Part shown: positions 25,724 through 34,055 of the stretch, one piece after another | Position numbering within the stretch: position 1 is the first letter of the stretch | How the letters are laid out: each line of letters starts with the position of its first letter | From: Candidatus Methanoperedens sp. | Lineage (GTDB): Archaea; Halobacteriota; Methanosarcinia; Methanosarcinales; Methanoperedenaceae | Assembly: GCA_012026835.1 (NCBI GenBank) | Contig: VEPN01000002.1 | Span: 99,726 to 163,725 of the forward strand | Length of the DNA stretch: 64,000 bases | Direction: 5' to 3' | Notes under the pieces: generated by a model | Databases searched by the model: none | Told to the model about the DNA's origin: nothing | What the model saw: the letters and a program-made list of their open reading frames with translations, nothing else | Program-made: the position numbers and the translations under genes

Positions 25724-25790
25724 GCGCAATTCGTCAAGGCGCGAGAGAGCAGGTTCAAACCCTGCCATGCGCTTTTCCCTCAGTAGAGGG
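25724..25790 (+). other. tRNA T-arm-like and hairpin segment in an intergenic gap
   Basis: Between the ThiF-like gene and the next gene, GCAGG-TTCAAAC-CCTGC (25749-25765) has the exact form of a tRNA T-arm with the GGTTCAA loop start. Flanking GCGCA (25724-25728) and TGCGC (25768-25772) could pair as a short acceptor stem. At 49 bases it lacks room for D and anticodon arms. A second hairpin CCCTC-AGTA-GAGGG (25777-25790) follows. It could be a tRNA relic, an attachment-site remnant or a leader structure. Confidence 0.4.
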
Positions 25791-25810
25791 GAACATAAGG
25801 AGAAATCTAA

Positions 25811-26311
25811 ATGAAGAATGAACCAAACGACAGAATCCCCTTCAGGATAGAAAGTCAGCGAGGGGATGATACACTTGGAACGAATACGAAAACGGGCACG
25901 TTAATAACAGATTTCGAGGCAAAAGAGAAGGACGTGCCCTTCACATCCGGTGTACCAAGAGACAAGATACAGGAAGCAATAGAAGCTGCATTGAAACAGG
26001 AGAAATGGGTCTGCGTGGAAAAGAACGATGGATCCACCGAACTCCTCACGCAAAAGGACATCCCGAAGGCCCAGGATGTGAATGCAATTACCCCGGCTGC
26101 TGAGGTCAAGGATGGGGAATTGGTCGAGACCATACAGCCGCCAAAAGAGGAATGGAAAGGAGATTTAAAGCCTAAACAGGTTCCTGCGAAGAAGCAGGAC
26201 AATACAGTTAAACCAACAGAGAAAGGCACATTGAAGCCAAAGGAAGAATGGGTCAGCAAGTTCGCAAATATAAAAAGTGCAACAGCAACCCACAAGGGCA
26301 AAGGTGGTTAA
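25811..26311 (+). CDS. Hypothetical low-complexity protein
   Basis: A 166-residue hydrophilic protein rich in Lys, Glu, Pro and Thr, with repeated PKEEW segments (residues near 110, 151). Likely largely disordered. AAGGAGAAATCTAA gives a good ribosome site. No family recognised. It is followed one base later by a small coupled gene. Confidence 0.68.
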   Translation: MKNEPNDRIPFRIESQRGDDTLGTNTKTGTLITDFEAKEKDVPFTSGVPRDKIQEAIEAALKQEKWVCVEKNDGSTELLTQKDIPKAQDVNAITPAAEVKDGELVETIQPPKEEWKGDLKPKQVPAKKQDNTVKPTEKGTLKPKEEWVSKFANIKSATATHKGKGG

Positions 26312-26312
26312 T

Positions 26313-26585
26313 ATGGATCTCAAGACTCTTCTAAAGAAGCTCAAAGACGATAAAACGAGAATCATGATAAATGGCCTCGGCTCAGGAGAGATCAGGGGCT
26401 TGGTTACAGATGTACAGGATGATTACATCGTCTATGAACTCTGCGATGCTCAGAAGGAGAAGCATTCGGGGAAAGAGAAGACCAAGAAAGAGGTCAAATA
26501 CATACCCATCTCGAGCATTTATGAGATGAGTGAAGGCGAGAAGGAAGTTACCAGCGCTCCGAACTTATCCTCTTTTAATAAATAA
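26313..26585 (+). CDS. Small hypothetical protein with Sm/SH3-like strands
   Basis: A 90-residue protein (MDLKTLLKKLKDDKTRI). The pattern GSGEIRGLVTDVQDDYIVYEL then VKYIPISSIYEM resembles a small beta-barrel of the Sm or Hfq-like type. I choose ATG 26313 with AAAGGTGGTTAAT upstream. Function is not known. Confidence 0.65.
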   Translation: MDLKTLLKKLKDDKTRIMINGLGSGEIRGLVTDVQDDYIVYELCDAQKEKHSGKEKTKKEVKYIPISSIYEMSEGEKEVTSAPNLSSFNK

Positions 26586-26715
26586 TCCAATCTATTTTTC
26601 GTAGAACATGAGACGGTTATTCAATAACTAGACTGCTGTTCTGCGCGTTTCATACCAGATTATCGAGCTGGGCAGCTATGGAGAGAATAGAGGAGGTAGG
26701 CAGTCATGGTTAAAT

Positions 26716-27681
26716 ATGGAGGTTAAAGGCATGAATGCAGTGGAGGAATTTCTTGAGGAACTTGAGCTATTCGGCAAATCATATAACTATATCCATGGCA
26801 CAAGATTAACTCTCAGAGATTTTGCCAGGTCATGCAAAAGCGAAAACGTAACCGAGTTTGATGTGCCCGCAGATGCTACCGAGGATGATGTCAAGAAATG
26901 GATAAAGGATATGATGGAAAGAGGTGTAGGCGAAAGGTCACGAATCAAGGGGATCACCGTACTCCAGAGGTTTTTTGTATTTCTAATTGAATCACCCAAA
27001 TATAAGCTGCAATACAATCCTGTGAGTAGGATAGCAAAGCAGCTTCCAAAGCCGAATAAGCAGACTCGGAGACCAATAAAAAGCTTGGAAGAAATATCTA
27101 TGATGCTCAGGAGTATTTTTCACGTAAGAGATAGAGTGATGGCTGTGCTCCTTGCCAAAACAGGCATACGGGCTGGAGAACTCAGTGCCCTTGATTTAGA
27201 GGATGTGGATTTTGAAAATAGAACCCTTAGAGTGGATAAGCATATTGGCAATTTTTGCAGCCATGCAATAGCTAAAGGTAGAAAGAACAAGGTTGAAAGC
27301 ATGATTCCTCTGGATGACGAGACCTTACGAGTTCTGAAAGTGTACCTTGCAATAAGGCAGCAGTGCAACACTAATGCATTGTTTATTTCGGGGCATAGAA
27401 ACAGGATGCCCGTTGGAGAGATTAGCAAGATTATAAAAATCTGGGCAGTCAGGACAGGAATGTGCAAGAACAGCAACAAGACAGAGGAGAAAATCACACC
27501 TCATTTTTTCAGAGCATGGATCACCTATCAGCTTCAAATCAATGGCTGCAATCCCATAATCATAGATGCAATAAGAGGGGATAAAGCCTCTAACATGCGG
27601 ACATTCTATGCAAACCAGGTGCTGCCGTTTGAGGAAATAAGAAGGGAATACGAGCGAACAGTACCAAAGTTTGGAATATGA
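26716..27681 (+). CDS. Tyrosine recombinase / integrase
   Basis: A 321-residue site-specific recombinase. The N-terminal part is a SAM-like DNA-binding domain; the catalytic residues are Arg152 (TGIRAGEL), Lys188 or 190, His263 and Arg266 (PHFFRAW), and the nucleophile Tyr298 (MRTFYANQ). The second His of the family is Asp289 here, as in some archaeal enzymes. It stands at the right edge of the plus-strand element, 50 bases before the trailing end of the CRISPR array, so it is the likely integrase of the element. Confidence 0.9.
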   Translation: MEVKGMNAVEEFLEELELFGKSYNYIHGTRLTLRDFARSCKSENVTEFDVPADATEDDVKKWIKDMMERGVGERSRIKGITVLQRFFVFLIESPKYKLQYNPVSRIAKQLPKPNKQTRRPIKSLEEISMMLRSIFHVRDRVMAVLLAKTGIRAGELSALDLEDVDFENRTLRVDKHIGNFCSHAIAKGRKNKVESMIPLDDETLRVLKVYLAIRQQCNTNALFISGHRNRMPVGEISKIIKIWAVRTGMCKNSNKTEEKITPHFFRAWITYQLQINGCNPIIIDAIRGDKASNMRTFYANQVLPFEEIRREYERTVPKFGI

Positions 27682-27731
27682 TTTTAAGAAGCAAGAAGAC
27701 GATAGAAAGTTCTGCACTCTGGCACTAATTT

Positions 27732-29884
27732 CTTTCAATCCTCATTTTATAAGGATACATTCTGAAATAAAAGACCGGGCACAAAAAGAAATCGAAACGA
27801 TGATCTTTCAATCCTCATTTTATAAGGATACATTCTGAAATACTGGAAGAGTTATACACAAGACAACAGCGTTTTACTTTCAATCCTCATTTTATAAGGA
27901 TACATTCTGAAATCAAACATTGTTTGGTCATAAGGATGGATGTCTTATCTTTCAATCCTCATTTTATAAGGATACATTCTGAAATTTGAAAACCCTATTA
28001 AAAACCCTATTGTTTCGTTCACTTTCAATCCTCATTTTATAAGGATACATTCTGAAATGAAACAAACATACCTTGTAGGTTTTAATCTTGCATACTTTCA
28101 ATCCTCATTTTATAAGGATACATTCTGAAATATAAGTATTATTTGACTCATAGTCTTAACCCTTTTACTTTCAATCCTCATTTTATAAGGATACATTCTG
28201 AAATCATTGCTGACTTCAAGACCATAAATACCAAATTTGGCTTTCAATCCTCATTTTATAAGGATACATTCTGAAATCAGTTATCTTTATTCCGTTTGCT
28301 TTTACTTCATTCCCTTTCAATCCTCATTTTATAAGGATACATTCTGAAATTTTTGGTGCTGAACCTTATTATAGCGATGCCGATCACTTTCAATCCTCAT
28401 TTTATAAGGATACATTCTGAAATTTATCTTCTGTGTATATCCCAGAAGTGCCACACCGCACTTTCAATCCTCATTTTATAAGGATACATTCTGAAATCTT
28501 GAAAAGAATTCTTTTGCCAACGCTTGGTATAGACTTTCAATCCTCATTTTATAAGGATACATTCTGAAATTGGGTGCGTTCCTCTGCAGGGTGTTGTGCA
28601 CCTGCTCTTTCAATCCTCATTTTATAAGGATACATTCTGAAATGATATACTCCTTCAAACGGATAGAGAATCCTACAGAGACTTTCAATCCTCATTTTAT
28701 AAGGATACATTCTGAAATGGAAAGAAAAGAACTTGAAGCTATGATATTCGAAGCCTTTCAATCCTCATTTTATAAGGATACATTCTGAAATCGTGCCGGC
28801 GCTCTTCCAGGACTTATCCGGGCCCTGCTTTCAATCCTCATTTTATAAGGATACATTCTGAAATAATTAATAGGCAAAACAATACTTAAGGTTGAAGAAT
28901 TCTTTCAATCCTCATTTTATAAGGATACATTCTGAAATTGTATGACAAGTTTTACAGTATGCATCGTCTGAACTCTTTCAATCCTCATTTTATAAGGATA
29001 CATTCTGAAATGAACTGTACTATATACAAGCATTCCCAGTATCGGCTCTTTCAATCCTCATTTTATAAGGATACATTCTGAAATCCTCGCCCCCCGCCTT
29101 ATTGCATAATACATATCAGACTTTCAATCCTCATTTTATAAGGATACATTCTGAAATCGATATTAATCAGCCAGCCACAACACCAGGTATTAGCTTTCAA
29201 TCCTCATTTTATAAGGATACATTCTGAAATTATCCGCGTAGATCTCTAACAAGCACGAGACAGAATTACTTTCAATCCTCATTTTATAAGGATACATTCT
29301 GAAATTTTAGTAGGCGGGAGTTCTTCAGCCGGGGTAGGTGCGCTTTCAATCCTCATTTTATAAGGATACATTCTGAAATAAACATGGGTGAAATCGTCCC
29401 CGCCTTCGGATCAATGCTTTCAATCCTCATTTTATAAGGATACATTCTGAAATTGCCCCCCATGTTCCCCATGTTGGCTGCGGAATCGCTTTCAATCCTC
29501 ATTTTATAAGGATACATTCTGAAATTCTCCAGGAACGACAGAAAAGCAACGTTTTCCACACTTTCAATCCTCATTTTATAAGGATACATTCTGAAATGTT
29601 CGCCAAGGCGGATGGAGGTATCGTTGTCCTGGACTTTCAATCCTCATTTTATAAGGATACATTCTGAAATGATGAATGATGGATACCTTGCAAGAGAAAT
29701 GTGGCTTTCAATCCTCATTTTATAAGGATACATTCTGAAATTTATCCCGGCCGTGGTCAGTTCCCAGTGATACAACTTTCAATCCTCATTTTATAAGGAT
29801 ACATTCTGAAATTGTGAGTGCCGGGGTTACCTATCTCGGTTTCGAAGCTTTCAATCCTCATTTTATAAGGATACATTCTGAAAT
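27732..29884 (-). CRISPR. CRISPR array, 30 repeats and 29 spacers
   Basis: Thirty identical 37-base repeats start at 27732 and then about every 73 bases, the last at 29848-29884. On the plus strand each begins CTTTCAATCC and ends ACATTCTGAAAT. Spacers are 34-38 bases, mostly 36. Read on the minus strand the repeat ends in GAGGATTGAAAG, the usual 8-base crRNA handle ATTGAAAG of type I-A/B/D and III systems, so transcription is toward lower coordinates with the leader at 29885 onward beside cas4. The oldest spacers therefore lie next to the integrase. No decayed terminal repeat is seen. Cas6 at 50336 is the only processing enzyme visible. Confidence 0.98.
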
Positions 29885-29996
29885 AGCCCGTAAAACATAG
29901 CTTTTTTCCTGTTTAAAGCTTCCTATTATCTGGAATTCAAGGGTTAGTTGTGAAGGTCTAAAAGTCGTAAGGGTATTTATCAAGGTCTGCACAAAC
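29885..29996 (-). promoter_or_regulatory. CRISPR leader
   Basis: The 112 bases between the array and the end of cas4 are the likely leader, given the repeat orientation. On the minus strand it includes an AT-rich run (CCTTGATAAATACCCTTAC) suited to a promoter. It is short for a leader, so part of the signal may overlap the 3' end of cas4. Confidence 0.6.
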
Positions 29997-30578
29997 TCAA
30001 GTACAGAACTTCTTCATCTCACAATAACTGCACTGTTTGCCTTTAGAAACATTCGGCATCTTTTCGCTATCAATTAGCTCCTTTATCTTCCTCACGTCCT
30101 GTTTTAAAATGGCTTTTGCTTCATCAGGTATATCGATCAGTATTTGTTTATGTTTTGACGGGAAGTATACAAATCCTCTTGTTACTGTTGTCTTGAACCA
30201 GGAATCTAAAAGGAGGGCATAAGCTGTTAACTGCTTTTTCCAGTTTAATCTAACGTTCTCAGCATCAGAATATTTAACATCGACCGGGACTACTTCTCCA
30301 CTTTTCAGTATAATCGTTGTATCCACCATGCCATATAAACCTAAACTGATATCTTCCACAGCAAGGTTATGTATGACCTGAGCTACATCCTCCTCCGAAA
30401 AACCATAAACAGTTTTTCTCTCTTTCACACGGCGATGCTCTTTATCGTGTTCTTCTTTGCCCATATCCATCTTTGGCTTTGCCTTGATGTTAATGCCAAG
30501 CGTTTTCATAAAATACACCTTGCGAGGGCAGTAAAAATACTGAGTAATATCGCTTACCTGAAGCAGATCCTCTACCAT
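29997..30578 (-). CDS. cas4: CRISPR adaptation nuclease Cas4
   Basis: A 193-residue PD-(D/E)XK nuclease that trims prespacers. Cys17 (YFYCPRK) and Cys183, Cys186, Cys192 (CSYCEMKKFC) bind the 4Fe-4S cluster. The active-site segment GMVDTTIILKSGEVVPVDVKYS holds the catalytic Asp, Asp and Lys, followed by QLTAYALLL. Its start overlaps the end of cas1 by seven bases. A second Cas4-family gene, csa1, is at 41206. Confidence 0.94.
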   Translation of the reverse strand: MVEDLLQVSDITQYFYCPRKVYFMKTLGINIKAKPKMDMGKEEHDKEHRRVKERKTVYGFSEEDVAQVIHNLAVEDISLGLYGMVDTTIILKSGEVVPVDVKYSDAENVRLNWKKQLTAYALLLDSWFKTTVTRGFVYFPSKHKQILIDIPDEAKAILKQDVRKIKELIDSEKMPNVSKGKQCSYCEMKKFCT

Positions 30579-31636
30579 CGCAGCCAGAACCCCTTATATG
30601 TTTTGGATTCTCCCCGCAGGAATTGAGCGACATCTCGCGCCTGATTCAGGATAAGGTCAGTCCATTTTATGTTTCTATCCTCATACCGTATATTATCCTC
30701 AAGCTTGGTCAGAAGTTCATTCAGCAGCAGCTTGCGTGCGCCATCAGCCATTTTACATACTCCATTCTCTATGGTGAAATCCCCTGGCTTTACCTGTCCC
30801 AGCGAAAAAATCTTGATAACAGACTTATCAACCACCTGCTGCCTGAACTCCTCCATGAGATCGAAAACCATGCTCGCTTTGCCCGGTCTGTCAACATGCA
30901 GGAACCCTCCATATGGATCAAGCCCGGAGTAATGGACTGCGCGCCAGCATTCACCTTCAAGCACTCCGTAGCCGTAGTTCAGCATGGCATTGACAGGATC
31001 GGCAGCATACCTGCCGCTTCGATCCTTGAACCCAAACTCTGCAGGAATTATTCCTAAGAGCGACTGCCAGTAGGAAGCAGATGCATTGCCTTCAAAACCC
31101 ATGATAGTCTCCCTGACATCGCTGCAGGTCTTGCCCTTGGTGTTCAGCCCTTCCAGTTTTTCTATCCCTACATTAACTGCGTCTCTTGCATTTTTTAGGG
31201 CCTCTGCCGATTCGGGAAATGTATCCTTTCTGGATTTGGCAAGAGTTCCCAATGTAGCGGACATGTTATGCAGCTTTGCATTGATGAACTCCTTTGCAAG
31301 TACTGCACCTGCCGGAATATCGAAAGCACGGTATTGCTCCCGGCGCGTGTTCACCGTTCTCATCTGTGGCGGGGAGATATAGGCTGTGACCTGCCCGCGC
31401 CAGTCTATCAGCACCACGTCCACGCCGTGCTCAGCCAGAAGCTCAATGGCGTCGGTGCTAATACTGCCTTTGCCTGAGATCACCACCTGGCGCAGGTCCT
31501 GGGGGATGCAGCGATGGACTACTGTGTTTGTGCCTTCTTTTCGTTCTTTGACTATTATTTGCTCATGGTCTGTGCCAATGAATTTTCCCCAGCCATCAAT
31601 TACAAGCCTGTCCATAGATACCTCGTACGCACACAT
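30572..31636 (-). CDS. cas1: CRISPR integrase Cas1
   Basis: A 354-residue metal-dependent integrase that inserts spacers together with Cas2. The metal ligands are in FEGNASASYW (Glu), SGLDPYGGFLHVDRPGK (His) and the helix DLMEEFRQ (Glu). The N-terminal strand domain is intact. The start may be ATG 31636 or the downstream ATG 31615 (MDRLVIDGW). cas2 is not next to it but about 10 kb upstream, beyond the type III operon. Confidence 0.95.
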   Translation of the reverse strand: MCAYEVSMDRLVIDGWGKFIGTDHEQIIVKERKEGTNTVVHRCIPQDLRQVVISGKGSISTDAIELLAEHGVDVVLIDWRGQVTAYISPPQMRTVNTRREQYRAFDIPAGAVLAKEFINAKLHNMSATLGTLAKSRKDTFPESAEALKNARDAVNVGIEKLEGLNTKGKTCSDVRETIMGFEGNASASYWQSLLGIIPAEFGFKDRSGRYAADPVNAMLNYGYGVLEGECWRAVHYSGLDPYGGFLHVDRPGKASMVFDLMEEFRQQVVDKSVIKIFSLGQVKPGDFTIENGVCKMADGARKLLLNELLTKLEDNIRYEDRNIKWTDLILNQARDVAQFLRGESKTYKGFWLRW

Positions 31637-31659
31637 AAAAGAAAATGCGATGCTTTTGG

Positions 31660-31703
31660 TACTCTATAAATATGTATGTTATAGTATAAATATTATGAGT
31701 GAA
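31660..31703 (-). promoter_or_regulatory. cas1-cas4 promoter with shared TTCACTCATA motif
   Basis: On the minus strand CATATTTATAG (about 31665-31676) forms a TATA box about 30-40 bases before cas1. Upstream of it, TTCACTCATA (31694-31703) is identical to a motif before csa3 (43042-43051) at nearly the same distance from the start codon (58 and 61 bases). This is a candidate site for the Csa3 regulator. Confidence 0.55.
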
Positions 31704-31778
31704 TGATATATTCGATCGAAAGCATCGAAAACAAATAAAGTCTTTGGGACATCTGCAAGACAGACTTCTGCGAGGATT

Positions 31779-32762
31779 TTAGCGTTTATTCCCCAATTGT
31801 TGATGCTCTGTACCAAGTATTTCATATTCTTGAATGCTCAGATCAACTTCGGAGTTATTCATGAATCTTGTGCCTGGTTCTAGGACAACCAATGCGCTTG
31901 ATATTCCGCGACCTGCACCTGTATTATTGCTCCACTCCCTTCCTATGAGAGGCTCTATATTACCAAAGATACAAGAAAATAAACGTTCCAGACCTGCAAT
32001 ATTTATAGGAGTTGATGAGACGTAAAATTTATTTTCCTTTAACCGAACTCCTAAATTCTCTAAATCTATAGCGACTGATTTTTTATTCATACCCTCTGGA
32101 TCAATTTCCCAGACAATTTCTGGTTCCTTACTTTCCTTAATATTTCCTATTATTTTCATTTTTCCATAACCATAATTCCTCTCACCACCCAAGCCATGTG
32201 ATAATAAAGCTTTTTTGAGAATTTCTGTTAGTAATTCTTCTCCTACTAATTTTTTATCTATTTTAAAACCATTTTTCACGAAACAATAACCGGTGAAATC
32301 ACTTTGAGGCTTAATGAACTCCACTTCATGCAAAGACCCTTTACCTTCACCCATCTCTTCCAGAGCTGTGCCAGAATCTCGATCTATTGCCGTGCTTGCA
32401 AATGAAGATATAAAACTTGCCTCAAACTGCTCTTTTGTCAAAGCCCCATATTTCGTCCCCTCCTGAGTGGTATAAAACGGATAGAGGGGCGTTCCATTCT
32501 TACAGGGATAAAAATATGAAAATCTGATATTTTGACTTATTTCCTTACCTACTTTTTGGTAATCCATATTGGAAGGATTATCTCTCTGTATCTGCCAGTC
32601 CCCTATTTCTCTATAATTTTTTGTGATATATGCAGTAAGTACAGCCCAGAGATTCTTAGCAGGAATATAATATCTGGTCTGAGAGATGATGCCAAGACTC
32701 CTGTAGCCTATATGAACTGGACTTTCAGATTTTAATTTCACATTGTAACATTTCCACGTCAT
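31779..32762 (-). CDS. Type III RAMP protein, Cmr3/Csx10-like (Cas5 group)
   Basis: A 327-residue RAMP-fold protein, the last gene of the type III operon. The N-terminus VKLKSESPVHIGYR and YYIPAKNLWAVLTAYI, and the glycine-rich loop SHGLGGERNYGYGKM, fit the Cas5-group subunits Cmr3 or Csx10 that cap the crRNA 5' handle. A second half contains GRGISSALVVLEPG. The other Cmr subunits are all assigned elsewhere in the operon, so this is probably the Cmr3 equivalent. Confidence 0.72.
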   Translation of the reverse strand: MTWKCYNVKLKSESPVHIGYRSLGIISQTRYYIPAKNLWAVLTAYITKNYREIGDWQIQRDNPSNMDYQKVGKEISQNIRFSYFYPCKNGTPLYPFYTTQEGTKYGALTKEQFEASFISSFASTAIDRDSGTALEEMGEGKGSLHEVEFIKPQSDFTGYCFVKNGFKIDKKLVGEELLTEILKKALLSHGLGGERNYGYGKMKIIGNIKESKEPEIVWEIDPEGMNKKSVAIDLENLGVRLKENKFYVSSTPINIAGLERLFSCIFGNIEPLIGREWSNNTGAGRGISSALVVLEPGTRFMNNSEVDLSIQEYEILGTEHQQLGNKR

Positions 32763-32771
32763 AATGCACTA

Positions 32772-33131
32772 TCACTGCAACGATTTGGCATGATATCTTG
32801 CGTAAATCAACATTTTTTCTACAACCTCTTTTGCAAGGAGGAGCTGGTCTATGTCATTTGTAATCTTTTTCCAGCTTTCTGCTGATTTATCTACAGATAT
32901 ATCTATCAATTTTAAACACTCAATCGCTTTATCTAAAATTGGATTATTCTCCTCTTTATTCTCTGATTTCAGGTAAACATAAAAAGCAAAAATTCCATCC
33001 TCTTCCAGAACACCGAGAGATTTTTGGATTTTGTTTTCCCACTCCTTTATCATTTTGCCTGTAATTCCATTAAGAACGTCAACACCAATCTTAAAGCATT
33101 CTTTATCAAGGTTAGGTATCTCCTGTGCCAT
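32772..33131 (-). CDS. cmr5: Type III small subunit Cmr5 (Cas11)
   Basis: A 119-residue all-helical protein. The C-terminal helix LLLAKEVVEKMLIYARYHAKSL matches the end of Cmr5 proteins, and size and position between cmr4 and cmr3-like genes agree. Several copies line the belly of the effector complex and contact target RNA. It begins directly after the cmr4 stop. Confidence 0.78.
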   Translation of the reverse strand: MAQEIPNLDKECFKIGVDVLNGITGKMIKEWENKIQKSLGVLEEDGIFAFYVYLKSENKEENNPILDKAIECLKLIDISVDKSAESWKKITNDIDQLLLAKEVVEKMLIYARYHAKSLQ

Positions 33132-34055
33132 TCAACCTCCCCCTGACGTGCTTCCCGATAGATAGATTTCTATCCTCCCAAAACCTCTTGTTCCCATTCC
33201 CCCTATTCCAAGAAGTTTCATAAGCTTTAGCCCATTCTCTACTATCGAGTCCATAGAAATCGATCTTAAGTTGTTTGGGATTGCGGGGAACTTATTAGGA
33301 TCGTTATATATTATATCGAAATAGAGGATAGTTGATCTGGGAATAGCTTCGTATGTGAATAACGCTCCTTCTTGAGCCGCCCCTGTTTGTGGGTCAATGG
33401 AAACTGAAGTTCTAACTTCAAGGTTTGAATTCACTATTTGAGAGAACAGTTTGTCAGAGACTAAAACCAGTTTATTTTTGATTTGCTGTGGTATCTCCTT
33501 TAAAGTGCCGTCTGGAATTGTAAAGCGATTCTTTTTTTCCAAATATAGCCAGCCAAGATTTAGTCTGTTATTCGGCACATCAAAGGTGGTTTTAATTACA
33601 TTCTCATCTGATAACCCATCAGTTAAGCCAAAATCTCCCAGAATATCAGGACACGTCACCCACACAGGTCCGAGCATTGAATAAACTGGGAAGAACAAGA
33701 TTTTTGCATCGCTGAACTGCGCCATGCCGTGAAGGCTCTTATCTTTCTTTGAAAAGCCGAAGATAATGCAGATTTCACACACTCCACATTGCTCTCTTTT
33801 ATCTGTGTCCTTACCTGCACAGTTTAAGTATTCATTATTTATTCCCTGCCGCCCTTTGATTGAACCACCATTTTCCATCAGAGCAAAAGCCGCATACGTC
33901 CGTGTTGTCCCTTCTATACTTGAACCCGGGATTATGGGCACATTGGTAGCTTTATCCCTGACGATGGTGTTATCAACTCTTCCCAGCCTGTACCCACCTG
34001 TCCCCACATGGATAGGGTCCAGAGCCATCCCAATATACTTCTTTTGTGGTTTCAT
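33132..34055 (-). CDS. cmr4: Type III backbone and target-RNA nuclease Cmr4 (Cas7)
   Basis: A 307-residue Cas7-group RAMP. IIPGSSIEGTTR is the conserved loop, and FSDAKILFFPVYS with GPVWVTCPDIL is diagnostic for Cmr4. The segment LGRVDNTIVRD contains the Asp that, in Cmr4, cuts target RNA every six bases, so RNA cleavage should be retained. A Cys cluster (CGVCEIC near 90-96) is an oddity. It ends in GIGGMGTRGFG. The start overlaps the stop of the Cas10-like gene. Confidence 0.92.
   Translation of the reverse strand: MKPQKKYIGMALDPIHVGTGGYRLGRVDNTIVRDKATNVPIIPGSSIEGTTRTYAAFALMENGGSIKGRQGINNEYLNCAGKDTDKREQCGVCEICIIFGFSKKDKSLHGMAQFSDAKILFFPVYSMLGPVWVTCPDILGDFGLTDGLSDENVIKTTFDVPNNRLNLGWLYLEKKNRFTIPDGTLKEIPQQIKNKLVLVSDKLFSQIVNSNLEVRTSVSIDPQTGAAQEGALFTYEAIPRSTILYFDIIYNDPNKFPAIPNNLRSISMDSIVENGLKLMKLLGIGGMGTRGFGRIEIYLSGSTSGGG

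Larger units (their letters stand above)
9230..27731 (+). mobile_element. Probable integrated plasmid- or virus-like element
   Basis: All genes from radC to the tyrosine recombinase run on the plus strand, many overlapping by four bases, and most are short proteins of no known family. RadC, methylase-helicase fusion, Ku, ligase, an intein, a homing endonuclease and a terminal integrase are typical cargo of archaeal plasmids and proviruses. Neighbours on both sides run on the opposite strand. I did not find a convincing pair of attachment repeats, so the ends are approximate; the left limit is set by the hairpin copy A and the right by the CRISPR array. Confidence 0.55.

Noticed and set aside
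7904..27721. Direct repeat TCTGCACTCTG at 7904-7914 and 27711-27721 as attachment sites
   Set aside because: Eleven bases with no matching flank is weak, and the left copy would place unrelated minus-strand metal genes inside the element.
28549..29640. Open frames inside the CRISPR array with a repeated peptide
   Set aside because: They are translations of the repeats (for example FRMYPYKMRIES units) and not genes.
29813..29847. Spacer 29 shares GGGGTTACCTATCTC with the cas7 gene at about 48704-48718
   Set aside because: Only 15 of 35 bases match; across 29 spacers and 64 kb such a match can arise by chance, so self-targeting is not supported.
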